NCBI RefSeq assembly: GCF_017308975.1
Contig: NZ_JADWPD010000055.1
Span: forward strand, 1 to 43,431
Source: Amycolatopsis sp. MtRt-6
GTDB lineage: Bacteria; Actinomycetota; Actinomycetes; Mycobacteriales; Pseudonocardiaceae
Length of the DNA stretch: 43,431 nucleotides
Direction: 5' to 3'
The translations under genes and the position numbers were made by a program. The notes beneath the pieces are model-generated. The model was not told the origin of the DNA and made no database searches. It worked only from the letters and a program-made list of their open reading frames with translations. Shown in pieces: positions 1 through 20,000 of this stretch; within the stretch, counting starts at the first letter, position 1, and each line of letters opens with the position of its first letter.

Positions 1-28
1 GGCGGCCCGCGCGGAAACGCGGGCCGCC
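1..28 (-). terminator. Hairpin terminator after the ABC-2 permease gene
   Basis: A perfect 11-bp inverted repeat (GGCGGCCCGCG / CGCGGGCCGCC) encloses a 6-nt CGGAAA loop. It lies 17 bp beyond the stop codon of the minus-strand permease gene at 45. There is no clear T-run, as is common for actinomycete terminators. It probably marks the downstream end of the exporter operon and possibly of the cluster on this side. Confidence 0.6.
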
Positions 29-44
29 TTCGGTCCGGACGTGC

Positions 45-872
45 TCAGCGCTGGGCGCGCCGGTGGAACTTCCGGATCGCGAAGTAGGCGGCCGGCACGG
101 TGATCCCGGTCCACCAGGCGAGTGCGAGCCAGCCGCTCGAGCCCGCGGCCGTGCCGGTCAGCAACGCGCGGACCGCGTCGATGAGCACGGTCACCGGCTG
201 GTTCTCGACGACCGCCCGCAGCACCGGCGGCATCGACGCCGTGGGCACCAGCGCGCTGGTGGCGTAGGGCACGAAGACGAAGACCATGCCGAGGCCGCCC
301 GCACCCTCGACGGTCTTGGCGGTCGCCCCCAGGAGCGTGGCGAGCCAGAACACGCCGGTCGCGAAGAGGGTCAGCAGGCCGATCGCCCCGAGCCAGCCGA
401 GCACCCCGCCCGCCGGGCGGAAGCCGAGGGCCAGGCCGATCCCGACCATCACCACCAGCGAGAGCAGGCTGCGCAGCACCCCGGCGACGACGTGGCCCAC
501 GAGCACGGCCGAGCCCAGCATGGGCATCGAGCGGAACCGCTCCACCAGGCCCTGGGTGAGGTCCGCGGCCACCCCGACCACGGTGGTCGTGCAGTTGAAG
601 CCCACGCTCACGGCGACCAGCCCGGGCACCAGGTAGTCGATGTAGGCCATCCCGGGAACGGTGATCGCGCCGCCGAACATGAAGCGGAACAGCAGCAGGA
701 GCACGATCGGCAGCGAGACCGCCTGGATCAGCATCTCCGGGTTGCGGACGATGTGCTTGACGTTGCGCGCGACCAGCACCCGGCAGTCGGACAGCGCCAG
801 CGCGAACGGCGAACGGCTCGGAGCGGCGGGGGTCTGCGTCCCCTCAAGCTCCCTGGACAGGGTCTGGGTCAT
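45..872 (-). CDS. ABC-2 type permease, drug-exporter family (DrrB-like)
   Basis: Predicted 275-residue integral membrane subunit of an ABC exporter. After a polar N-terminus of about 50 residues, roughly six hydrophobic segments are visible, for example VSLPIVLLLLFRFMF, SLLSLVVMVGIGLALGF and TLFATGVFWLATLLG. This is the usual plan and length of ABC-2/DrrB permeases. The ATG at 872 overlaps the TGA of the ATPase gene (ATGA, 4 bp), which fixes the start and implies translational coupling. The open frame continues upstream, but only through the other frame of the ATPase gene. Likely role: with the ATPase, export of the polyketide or self-resistance. The family is clear from the sequence; the substrate is inferred from context only. 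Confidence 0.9.
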   Translation of the reverse strand: MTQTLSRELEGTQTPAAPSRSPFALALSDCRVLVARNVKHIVRNPEMLIQAVSLPIVLLLLFRFMFGGAITVPGMAYIDYLVPGLVAVSVGFNCTTTVVGVAADLTQGLVERFRSMPMLGSAVLVGHVVAGVLRSLLSLVVMVGIGLALGFRPAGGVLGWLGAIGLLTLFATGVFWLATLLGATAKTVEGAGGLGMVFVFVPYATSALVPTASMPPVLRAVVENQPVTVLIDAVRALLTGTAAGSSGWLALAWWTGITVPAAYFAIRKFHRRAQR

Positions 873-1801
873 CGCTTCGCTCCCGCGGTTCCGGTTCCGG
901 TGAGACTGTGGAAAACGTCGTCCAGGGTCGGTTCGGACAGCTCGAGACCGGTGGTCTCGAGGCCCGCGTCGGCGACCTGGTTGAGCACCTGCCGCACCTG
1001 GCCGGGCCGGTCGATGGCGACGCTGACCGTGTGGTCGATCAGCACACCGCCGGCCACGCCGTGGGCGCGCTCCGCTTCGGCGGCGGTGGCGAAGGTGAGC
1101 TTCATCCGCTCGGTCCCCACCTTCCGCTTCAGCTCGGCCGCCGTGCCTTCGGCCACGACGCGGCCCTTGTCGATCACCGCGATCCGGTCGGCCAGCTGGT
1201 CGGCCTCCTCGAGGTACTGGGTGGTGAGCAGGATCGTGGTGCCGCCGTCGAGCAGCTCGCGGATCGCGTCCCACATCGCCGAGCGGCTGCGCGGGTCGAG
1301 ACCGGTGGTGGGCTCGTCGAGGAACAGCACCGGCGGCGAGGTGATCAGGCTGATCGCCAGGTCGAGCCGGCGGCGCATGCCGCCGGAGTAGGTCTTGACC
1401 TGGCGGCCGGCGGCGTCGACGAGGTCGAACTGCGCGAGCAGCTCGGCGGCGCGGGTTTTCGCCTCGGCCACGCCCAGGTGGAACAGCCGGGCCATCATCT
1501 CCAGGTTCTCGCGGCCGGTGAGCAGCTCGTCGACCGCGGTGTCCTGCCCGGTCAGGCCGATCTGCTCGCGCACCTTCCGCTTGGGGCCGGCGAGGTCGTG
1601 GCCGTTGATCGTGACGGTGCCGCCGTCGGCCTCCAGGAGGGTGCTCAGGATCCGCACCGTCGTGGTCTTCCCGGCGCCGTTGGGGCCGAGCAGCGCGAAC
1701 ATCGTGCCGCGCCGCACCGTCAGGTCGACGCCTTCCAGGATGTCCACGTCGCCATAGGACTTGCGCAGCCCCCGTGCTTCGATTGCGTAGCCGGTGACCA
1801 T
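869..1801 (-). CDS. ABC transporter ATP-binding protein, daunorubicin-resistance (DrrA) type
   Basis: 310-residue nucleotide-binding subunit. It shows Walker A GPNGAGKT (residues 39-46), the signature YSGGMRRRLDLA, Walker B LFLDEPTTGLDPRSR with the catalytic Glu, and an H-loop region near TTQYLEEADQLADR. The ATPase core plus a C-terminal extension of about 100 residues matches DrrA-type exporters that pair with ABC-2 permeases. The ATG at 1801 has a GAGGAG ribosome site 9-10 bases upstream. The gene overlaps the downstream permease by 4 bp. Its 209-bp upstream region holds a TAGGGGT motif and a large palindrome, so it may be transcribed separately from PKS1, which lies upstream on the same strand. 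Likely role: ATP-driven efflux of the cluster product, giving resistance. Confidence 0.93.
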   Translation of the reverse strand: MVTGYAIEARGLRKSYGDVDILEGVDLTVRRGTMFALLGPNGAGKTTTVRILSTLLEADGGTVTINGHDLAGPKRKVREQIGLTGQDTAVDELLTGRENLEMMARLFHLGVAEAKTRAAELLAQFDLVDAAGRQVKTYSGGMRRRLDLAISLITSPPVLFLDEPTTGLDPRSRSAMWDAIRELLDGGTTILLTTQYLEEADQLADRIAVIDKGRVVAEGTAAELKRKVGTERMKLTFATAAEAERAHGVAGGVLIDHTVSVAIDRPGQVRQVLNQVADAGLETTGLELSEPTLDDVFHSLTGTGTAGAKR

Positions 1802-1900
1802 CGGTTATCTCTCCTCGTTCGGGTGAAGATCCTGAGGACCTTTCGGTTCCAGTGGGCCACGGCCGGTTCGGCGGCGGCAACAAGGGCCGGGTCGGGCGGG

Positions 1901-1910
1901 GTTAGGGGTT
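1901..1910. promoter_or_regulatory. TAGGGGT motif upstream of the DrrA-type ATPase gene
   Basis: GTTAGGGGTT lies about 100 bp upstream of the ATPase start codon at 1801. The same core (TAGGGGT, or ACCCCTA on the other strand) recurs upstream of PKS3, the glycosyltransferase, the sugar cassette and PKS4. It is proposed as a binding site of the cluster's LAL regulator. That assignment is an inference from recurrence and position only. Confidence 0.4.
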
Positions 1911-1921
1911 CCCGCCGCTTG

Positions 1922-2004
1922 CGCCCCAAGGTGGCCTTCGGTGCGCTCAACGCACCCAATGTGGCCTTCGGTGCGCTCAACGCACCGAAGGCCACATTGG
2001 GGCG
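1922..2004. repeat. Compound intergenic palindrome (dispersed-repeat type)
   Basis: Two tandem copies of a GTGGCCTTCGGTGCG-CTCAA-CGCACC unit are followed by one reverse arm. Positions 1955-1975 and 1981-2001 form a perfect 21-bp stem with a 5-nt loop CTCAA. The left copy, 1922-1945, can pair with the same right arm (1981-2004) with a single mismatch over 24 bp, so two mutually exclusive hairpins are possible. It begins 6 bp after the PKS1 stop codon in the direction of transcription and could act as a terminator. A diverged relative is at 43161-43209, which suggests a family of dispersed repeats. Confidence 0.75.
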
Positions 2005-2010
2005 CGGGGG

Positions 2011-12351
<10,341 letters not shown>

Positions 12352-12364
12352 CGTGGGATACCTC

Positions 12365-15300
12365 TCAGGCGCCGAGCTCGTTGTCGATGAGGGCGAACAG
12401 CTCATCCGTGGTCGCGGTCTCCAGCACTTCGGTGGTCTTCGTGCCGGACAGGGTCTTGTGCAGCGTGGTGACCATCGCCTGCAGGCGGGCGACGATCCGG
12501 GACCGGTCGATCTCGGCGGCGTCCAAAGTGGACGCGATGCCGTCCAGCCGGTCGAGTTCGGCTTCCAGCGAGACCGCCGCTTCGCCGCCGCCCAGCTGCG
12601 TCCACAGGTGCTCGGCGAGCGCCTGCGGGTTGACGTGGTCGAAGGCGACGGTGGCCGGGAGCTTGAGCCCGGTGGCGGCGCCGAGCCGGTTGCGCAGGTC
12701 GACCGCGGTGACCGAGTCGAACCCCAGCTCCTTGAACGCGCGGGCCGGTTCGACCGCCGAGCCGTTGTCGTAGCCGGCGACCACGGCGACCTGGCCGCGG
12801 ACCAGCTCCAGCAGCGTCCGCTGCTGTTCGGCGGGCGTCAGCGCGGCCAGCTGTCCCTTCAGGTCGCCGGTCTCCTCGACCGGGCCGGGCTCGTCCCGGC
12901 CGACCTCGGGCAGCGCGCGCAGCAGCGGCCGCGGCCGGGCGAGCTGGTACACCGGGGCGAAGACGGCCCAGTCGATGTCGGCCACGACCAGGTGGGTCTC
13001 GTCGCGGTCCAGGGCCTGGCCCAGTGCCTCGACCGCGAGCTCCGGGGCCATCTCGGCCAGGCCGATGCGCCGCAGCAGGTCGCTCGCCTCGGCGTCGACC
13101 ATGCCCCCGCCGCCCCAGGAACCCCAGGCGATCGCGGTGGCGGTGCGGCCCGCGGCGCGGCGACGGCGGGCGAGCGCGTCGAGGTAGGCGTTGCCCGCGG
13201 CGTAGGCGGGCTGGCCGGAGGTACCCCACACGGCGGCGCCGGAGGACATCAGCACGAACGCGTCCAGCTCGGTGTCGCCCAGCAGCTCGTCGAGCAGGGC
13301 CGCGCCGGTGATCTTGGCGCGGGTGGCGGCGGCGAACTCCGCGGGCGTGACGTCGGCCAGGGCCGGCTCGGCGGTCAGCACCCCGGCGGCGTGCACCACG
13401 GCGGTCGGCGGGTGCTCGGCCAGCAGGGCCGCCAGCTGCGCCCGGTCGGAGACGTCGCAGGCCACGACCGTGGCACCGAGTTCTTCGGCCAGGTCCCGCG
13501 CGCCTTCGGCGTCGATCCCGCGGCGGCTGGTGAGCACGATCTTTCCGGCGCCGCGGCCGGCCAGCCAGCGGGCGACGTGCGCGCCGACCGCGCCGGTGCC
13601 GCCGGTGACCAGGACCGTCCCGCGCGGCGACCACTCTTCGGCGGTGCCGGTCGACGGGGCGTGGACCATGCGCCGGGCGAACACCCCGGACGACCGGATC
13701 GCGACCTGGTCTTCACCGTCCACACCGGACACGATCGCGGCCAGGCGAACGGCGTCGGCGGGGCCGTCGACGTCGACCAGGCCACCCCAGGTGGCGGGCT
13801 GGTCGAGCGCGGCGACCGTGCCGAGGCCCCAGACTGCCGCGGCGGCCGGGTCGGCGCCGGAGAAGGCGTCAACGGCGACCGCGCCGCGGGTGACGACCCA
13901 CACCGGAGTGTTGATGTCGCGCAGGGCCTGCAGCAGGGCGATGGTGGCGGCGACCGCGGTGCTGAGCGCGGGGTGCTCCGGGTGTTCGCGGGTGTCGAGG
14001 GCCAGCAGCGAGAGGACGCCGTCGAACGGCCGCAACGCCGTCGCTTCGGTGAGCACCTCGGCCAGTTCCCCGTGCTCGGCGATCACCCGGACGACATCAC
14101 CCTGCTCGGCGAGTGCGTCGGCCAGCTCGGCCGCCTCGGGGACGCCGGCCGGGACGACGACCAGCCAGGTGCCGGTCAAGCTGCCGGTGACGCTCACCGG
14201 TGCCCAGTTCACGCGGTAGCGCCAGGACTCCACTGTGGACAGCTCGGTGCGGCGGCCGTGCCAGGCGGCCAGTGCCGGGACGATTTCACCCAGGGGGGCG
14301 GCTTCGACGCCGAGCCGGGCGGAGAGGGCGGCGACGTCGCCGGTGGTGACCTCCTGCCAGAAGTCCTGATCGGTCTGGAGGACGGGTGCCGGGGTGGCTT
14401 CCTCTTCGTGCCAGAAGCGCTTGTGCTGGAACGGGTAGGTCGGCAGGTCGGCGATCCGGCCGCCGGGAACCAGCGAAGCCCAGTCCGCCGCGCCGCCGCG
14501 GACCGCGTGCTCGGCCAGCGACGTCGCGAACCGGGTCATGCCGCCTTCGTCGCGGCGCAGGGTGCCGGTGACGGAACCGCTGTGGCCGCCTTCGTCGAGG
14601 GTCTCCTGGATGCTCATGGCCAGCACCGGGTGTGGGCTGATCTCGACGAACCGGGTGTAGCCCGCCTCGGCGAGCTTCGCGACCACCGGCGCGAACCGGA
14701 CGGTCGTGCGCAGGTTGGTGAACCAGTACCGGGCGTCCATGGTCGCCCCGGGTTCCTCGGTGACCGTGGACGTCATCGCGACGCTGCCGGCGCCGGGGGC
14801 GGTCGGGCCGAGGTCGGCCAGCAGGCGGTCGGCGAGGTGCTCCACGTGCGCGGAGTGCGACGCGTAGTCCACCGGCACGCGCTTGGCGCGGAAGCCTTCG
14901 GCGACGAGCTGGTCGCGCAGCTGGTCGAGGGCGTCGCCGTCGCCGGACAGCACCGCCGAGGTGGCGCCGTTGTCGGCCGCCAGGGAGATCCGGCCGTCCC
15001 ACGCGCCGAGGCGGGCCGACAGCTCGGCGGCGGGCAGGCCGGCGGCGAGCATGCCACCGCCACGGCCGCCGAGGACGTCGCCGATCGCCTTGCTGCGCAA
15101 CGCCACCACGCGGGCACCGTCCTGGAGCGACAGGGCGCCCGAGACGCTGGCCGCGGCGATCTCCCCCTGGGAGTGCCCGATGACCATGTCCGGCTCGACG
15201 CCGTGCGCGCGCCACAGCGCGGCCAGCGAGACCATCACCGCCCACAGCATCGGCTGGACGACGTCGACCCGGTCGGCGGGCGGCGTGCCGGGCTCGCCGT

Positions 15301-17059
15301 GGAGCACGGCGACGACCGACCAACCGGTGAACTCGGACAGCGCCGCGTCGCACTCGGCCATCCGGGCGGCGAACACGGGCGACTGGGTCAGCAGCTCGGT
15401 CGCCATGCCGGTCCACTGGGAGCCCTGGCCGGGGAAGACGAACACGGTCTTGCCACGGACGTCGGCGGTCCCGGTGACGACGTCGGGGCGGGACCCGCCC
15501 GCGGCCAGCGTCTCCAGAGCCTGCCGGGGGTCGGCCGAGAGCACCACCGCGCGGTGGTCGAACTGCGCGCGACCGGTGGCGAGGGTGTGGGCGACGTCGA
15601 CGAGGTCTTCGTCCACATGGGACGCCAGGCGGCCGGCGGCCGCGGCCAGCGCGGCCGGGGTCTTCGCCGACAGCACCAGCGGGCAGACCACGGGCGCCGG
15701 CGGGGTTTCCCGCTCCTCGGGCGGCGCCTGTTCCAGGATCACGTGCGCGTTGGTGCCGCTGACCCCGAACGAGGACACGGCCGCGCGGCGCGGGCGGGTG
15801 ACCTCGGGCCAGTCTCGCGGCTGGGTCAGCAGCTCGACCGCACCGGCCGTCCAGTCGACGTGCCGCGACGGGGTGCCGACGTGCAGCGTGCGCGGCAGCC
15901 TGCCGTGCCGCAGCGCCTGCACCATCTTGATCACCCCGGCGACCCCGGCGGCGGCCTGCGGGTGGCCCATGTTCGACTTGATCGAGCCGAGCTGCAGCGG
16001 CTCTCCCGTGGTGCGCTGCCCGTAGGTCTCCATCAGCGACTGCGCCTCGATCGGGTCGCCGAGCGCGGTGCCGGTGCCGTGCGCCTCGACGGCGTCCACA
16101 TCGGACACCGAAAGCCCGGCGTCGGCCAGCGCCGCCTCGATCACCCGGACCTGCGAGGGGCCGTTCGGGGCGGAGAAGCCGTTGCTCGCGCCGTCCTGGT
16201 TGACCGCGGAACCGCGCAGCAGCGCGAGGATCCGGTGCCCGTTGCGGCGCGCGTCCGAGAGGCGCTCCAGCACGAGCACGCCGACGCCCTCGGCCCACGA
16301 CGTGCCGTCGGCGTCGTCGGAGAACGACTTGCTCCGGCCGTCGGCGGCCAGGCCGCGGCGGCCGGAGAAGTCGACGAACATCTCGGGCGTGCCCATCACG
16401 GCGACACCGCCGACCAGCGCGAGCGTGCAGTCGCCGCGGCGCAGGCCCTGCGCCGCCAGGTGCAGGGCCACCAGCGACGACGAGCACGCGGTGTCCACCG
16501 AAACCGACGGTCCTTCGAGCCCGAGGGTGTAGGACACCTGCCCGGAGACCAGGCTGCCCTCGGGGCTGCCACCGCTGTAGTCGTGGTACATGACGCCGGC
16601 GAAGACGCCGGTGGGGCTGCCCTTCAGCGCGTGCGGATCGAGCCCGGCGCGCTCGATGGCCTCCCAGGAGGCTTCGAGCAGGATCCGCTGCTGGGGGTCG
16701 GCGCGGCGGGCGTCACGCGGGCTGATGCCGAAGAACTCCGCGTCGAAGTTCGCGGCGTCGTAGAGAAACCCGCCGTGGCGCGTGTAGGTCTTGCCGGGCC
16801 GCTCGGGCGTCGGGTCGTAGACGCCTTCGGTGTCCCAGCCGCGGTCGGCGGGGAACTCGCCGATCACGTCCCGGCCCGCGTCGACCACGTCCCAGAGGTC
16901 GTCCGGCGTGGCGACGCCCCCGGGGTAGCGGCAGCTCATGCCGATGATCGCGAGGGGCTCGGTGTCCCTGGTCTCCAGCTCGTGCAGCCGGTGCCTGGCC
17001 TGCTTGAGGTCCGCCGTCGCGCGCTTCAGGTAGTCGCGGAGCTTGTCCTCGTTCCCCAT
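12365..17059 (-). CDS. Type I modular PKS, one module (M2): KS-AT(methylmalonyl)-KR-ACP (PKS2)
   Basis: 1564 residues: docking coil (MGNEDKLRDYLKRATADL), KS (C192, H327), AT (GHSQGE with S630; YASH at 732-735, the methylmalonyl-CoA signature), no DH, KR (Y1286), ACP (GFDSV, S1449), and a C-terminal docking helix pair. The KR lacks the LDD motif and has Trp at 1278, eight residues before the catalytic Tyr, with Gln three before it. These are A1-type features that predict an L-hydroxyl. It is the only methylmalonyl and only DH-less module here, so it should supply the single methyl branch and a free hydroxyl, a possible site for sugar attachment or lactonisation. The ATG at 17059 is preferred because it gives a leader like the other docking coils; an in-frame ATG at 17074 also has a plausible ribosome site. 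It starts 38 bp after PKS3 and ends 13 bp before PKS1. Confidence 0.95.
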   Translation of the reverse strand: MGNEDKLRDYLKRATADLKQARHRLHELETRDTEPLAIIGMSCRYPGGVATPDDLWDVVDAGRDVIGEFPADRGWDTEGVYDPTPERPGKTYTRHGGFLYDAANFDAEFFGISPRDARRADPQQRILLEASWEAIERAGLDPHALKGSPTGVFAGVMYHDYSGGSPEGSLVSGQVSYTLGLEGPSVSVDTACSSSLVALHLAAQGLRRGDCTLALVGGVAVMGTPEMFVDFSGRRGLAADGRSKSFSDDADGTSWAEGVGVLVLERLSDARRNGHRILALLRGSAVNQDGASNGFSAPNGPSQVRVIEAALADAGLSVSDVDAVEAHGTGTALGDPIEAQSLMETYGQRTTGEPLQLGSIKSNMGHPQAAAGVAGVIKMVQALRHGRLPRTLHVGTPSRHVDWTAGAVELLTQPRDWPEVTRPRRAAVSSFGVSGTNAHVILEQAPPEERETPPAPVVCPLVLSAKTPAALAAAAGRLASHVDEDLVDVAHTLATGRAQFDHRAVVLSADPRQALETLAAGGSRPDVVTGTADVRGKTVFVFPGQGSQWTGMATELLTQSPVFAARMAECDAALSEFTGWSVVAVLHGEPGTPPADRVDVVQPMLWAVMVSLAALWRAHGVEPDMVIGHSQGEIAAASVSGALSLQDGARVVALRSKAIGDVLGGRGGGMLAAGLPAAELSARLGAWDGRISLAADNGATSAVLSGDGDALDQLRDQLVAEGFRAKRVPVDYASHSAHVEHLADRLLADLGPTAPGAGSVAMTSTVTEEPGATMDARYWFTNLRTTVRFAPVVAKLAEAGYTRFVEISPHPVLAMSIQETLDEGGHSGSVTGTLRRDEGGMTRFATSLAEHAVRGGAADWASLVPGGRIADLPTYPFQHKRFWHEEEATPAPVLQTDQDFWQEVTTGDVAALSARLGVEAAPLGEIVPALAAWHGRRTELSTVESWRYRVNWAPVSVTGSLTGTWLVVVPAGVPEAAELADALAEQGDVVRVIAEHGELAEVLTEATALRPFDGVLSLLALDTREHPEHPALSTAVAATIALLQALRDINTPVWVVTRGAVAVDAFSGADPAAAAVWGLGTVAALDQPATWGGLVDVDGPADAVRLAAIVSGVDGEDQVAIRSSGVFARRMVHAPSTGTAEEWSPRGTVLVTGGTGAVGAHVARWLAGRGAGKIVLTSRRGIDAEGARDLAEELGATVVACDVSDRAQLAALLAEHPPTAVVHAAGVLTAEPALADVTPAEFAAATRAKITGAALLDELLGDTELDAFVLMSSGAAVWGTSGQPAYAAGNAYLDALARRRRAAGRTATAIAWGSWGGGGMVDAEASDLLRRIGLAEMAPELAVEALGQALDRDETHLVVADIDWAVFAPVYQLARPRPLLRALPEVGRDEPGPVEETGDLKGQLAALTPAEQQRTLLELVRGQVAVVAGYDNGSAVEPARAFKELGFDSVTAVDLRNRLGAATGLKLPATVAFDHVNPQALAEHLWTQLGGGEAAVSLEAELDRLDGIASTLDAAEIDRSRIVARLQAMVTTLHKTLSGTKTTEVLETATTDELFALIDNELGA

Positions 17060-17097
17060 GGCTGTCCCCTTCATCGAAACTCCCTCGGTGCCGGAGG

Positions 17098-20000
17098 TCA
17101 GGAAATGCGCAGTTCGTCGTCCAGCACGGCGAAGAGCTCGTCGTCGGTGGCGGTGCCGAAATCGGCCGCCGGCGTGTCATGGCCGGTGTGCGCGCCGGTC
17201 CACTTGCGCAGCAAGGCGTCAAGCCGGGCCGTGATCTTCGCGGCCGAGCCGTCGAGCGAGCCGGCGGCGCCGAGCACGGCCTCGAGCCGGTCGATCTCGG
17301 CCAGCAGCAGCTCCGCGGCGCCGCGGCCCGGACCGAGCAGCTCGTGCAGCCGGCGGGCGAGCGCGGCCGGTGTCGGGTGGTCGAACACGATGGTCGCGGT
17401 CAGCTTGAGGCCGGTCAGCGCGCCGAGCTGGTTGCGCAGCTCCACCGACGTGAGCGAGTCGAAACCCAGCTCCTGGAAGGCGCGCCCGGGCTCGACCGAC
17501 GCGGCCGAGGCGAACCCCAGGACGGCCGCGACCTGCTCGGACACCACACCCAGGAGGTAGGCCTCGCGCTCGGCCTCGGGCACCGTGCCCAGCCGGGCGG
17601 CGACCGCGCCGCCGGAGCGGGCGGCCGGGCGGCGGCCCGGCGCGGGCCGGACGAGCCCGCGCAGGACCGGCGGAAGCGCATCGGTCCGGGCACGCAGCGC
17701 CGCGACGTCGAGCCGCACCGGCGTGAGCACGGCGTCCTCGGCGGTGAGACACGCGTCGAGCAGGGCGAGGGCCTCGCCGGTGGCCATCGGCGGCGTGCCG
17801 AGGCGGCGCAGCCGGCGGAAGTCGGCCTCGTCGAGCTCGCCGGCCATGCCCCCGGCCTCGGCCCAGGCGCCCCAGTCCAGGGCGATCGCCGCGAGCCCCC
17901 GGGCCCGGCGGTGCTGGGCCAGCCCGTCGAGGTAGGCGTTCGCGGCGGCGTACCCGGCCTGGCCGGCCGCGAGCACGGTGCTCGCGGCCGAGGAGAACAG
18001 GACGAACGCGGCCAGGTCGCGGGTCAGCTCGTGCAGGTGCCACGCGCCGTCGACCTTGGGGGCGAAGACGCGGTCCAGCTCGTCGTCGGTGAGCGCCTCG
18101 ACCCGGCCGCCGGCGGCGACGCCGGCGGCGTGCAGGACGGCGGTCAGCGGCGCTTCGGCCGGAACCGCGTCGAGCAGCGACCGCACGGACACCGCGTCGG
18201 TGACGTCGCAGCTCGCGATCGTCACCTCGGCGCCCAGCTGCCGGAGCTCTTCGCGCAGCTCGGCCGCGCCGGGGGCGTCGGCGCCCCGGCGGCTGGTGAG
18301 CAGCAGGCGGCGCACGCCGTGCCGCGTCACCAGGTGCTTCGCGACCACGGCGCCGAGCCCGCCCGTGCCCCCGGTGACGAGGACGGTCCCGCCGGGGTTC
18401 CAGGCCGGCTCCCCCGCCCGCGGCGGCGCGGGGGTCAGGCGCGGCACGAGGACCCGGCCGTCGCGGACGGCGGCCTCGGGCTCACCGGTGACCAGCGCGG
18501 CTTCGGCGGTGCCGTCCTCGTCGACGTCGACGAGGACGAACCGGCCCGGGTTCTCGGCCTCGGCCGCGCGCACCAGGCCCCACACCGGCGCGACGGCCGG
18601 GTCGACGTCCTCGCCGCCGACCGACACCGCGCCGCGCGTGACCACGGCCAAGCGGGTCTCGCCCTCCTCGGCGAGCAGTTCCCGGACCGCGGCGAGCACC
18701 TGCCGCGTGACCGCGCGCGCCGCCACGGGCACCGGACCGTCCGGAGTGGACACTTCCAGTACCTTCGCGGCGCCGGCAGTCCCGGCGGGGGCGGTGGGGG
18801 CGGCGGGCTCCCAGGACACCCGGAACAGCGAGTCCCGGCCCGGGGCCAGCTTGTCCAGCGAGACCGGCCGCGCGGCCAGTGCCTCGACCGACAGCACGGG
18901 CCCGCCGGTGTCGTCGGCGATCCGCAGCGTGATGGTGTCGGCGCTGCTCGGCGACACGTGCACCCGCAGCGCCGCGGCGCCCGCCCGGTGCAGGGTGGTA
19001 CCGGTGAAGGCGAACGGCAACATCGGCTTCGCTTCGCCCTCACCGGTCTCGGGGCCGAGCAGCTGGGCGTGCATCGCGGCGTCGAGCAGCGCCGGGTGCA
19101 GGCCGTAGCCGGCCGCGTCGGCGCCGTCGGGCAGGGCGACCTCGGCGTACACGTCGTCGCCGCGCCGCCACATCGCCCGCAGGCCCTGGAAGGCCGGGCC
19201 GTAGTCGTAGCCCAGCTCCGCGAGCCGCGCGTACGGGTCGGCCAGATCGGCCTCGACGGCGCCCGCGGGCGGCCACTCGGCCAGGTCGAACGGCGGCGCG
19301 TCCGCCTCGGCGCTCACGAACCCCTCGGCGTGCCGGACCCAGGCGTCCTCGCCGTCGAGCCGCGAGTGGACGGTGAGCCGGCGGCGGCCGTTCTCTTCGG
19401 CGGCCACCGACACCTGGACCGCCGCGCCCGCGCCGTCGGCCAGCGTCAGCGGGGCCTGCAGCGTCAGCTCCTCGATCCGGGGGCAGCCGGCCTCGTCGGC
19501 GGCGCGGTGCGCCAGTTCGAGGAAAGCCGTGCCGGGCAGCAGGATCGTGCCGAGGACGACGTGGTCGGCCAGCCACGGCGTGGTGTCCGCGGCCAGCCGT
19601 CCGGTGAGCACCAGCGAGCCGGACTCCGGATCCCGCACGACGGCGCTGAGCACGGGGTGCCCGGCGGGCTGCTGGCCGTGGTCCCCGGCGTCACCGGCGA
19701 CCGTGGTGGCGGGCACCCAGTAGCGGGTGCGGCGGAAGGCGTAGGTGGGCAGCCCGACCCGGCGGGCACCGGCGTTGAACGCCGCCCAGTCCACGGGCAC
19801 GCCCCGGGCGTGCAGGGTCGCGAGCGCGGTGACGACGGTGTGCGCCTCGGCGCGGTCCTTACGCTGCGCCGGGACGAACGTGAGCGCGCTGTCGTCCAGC
19901 GCGGTCCGCGCGGCCGCGGTGAGCACCGCACCGGGCCCGACCTCGACGAACGTCCGGACACCCGCGTCGGCCAGCGTGCGCACGCCGTCGTGGAACCGGA

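Noticed and set aside
873..1883. N-terminal extension of the permease frame upstream of 872
   Set aside because: The extension runs through another frame of the ATPase gene and is Arg/Pro/Gly-rich. The ATGA overlap at 869-872 gives the natural start.
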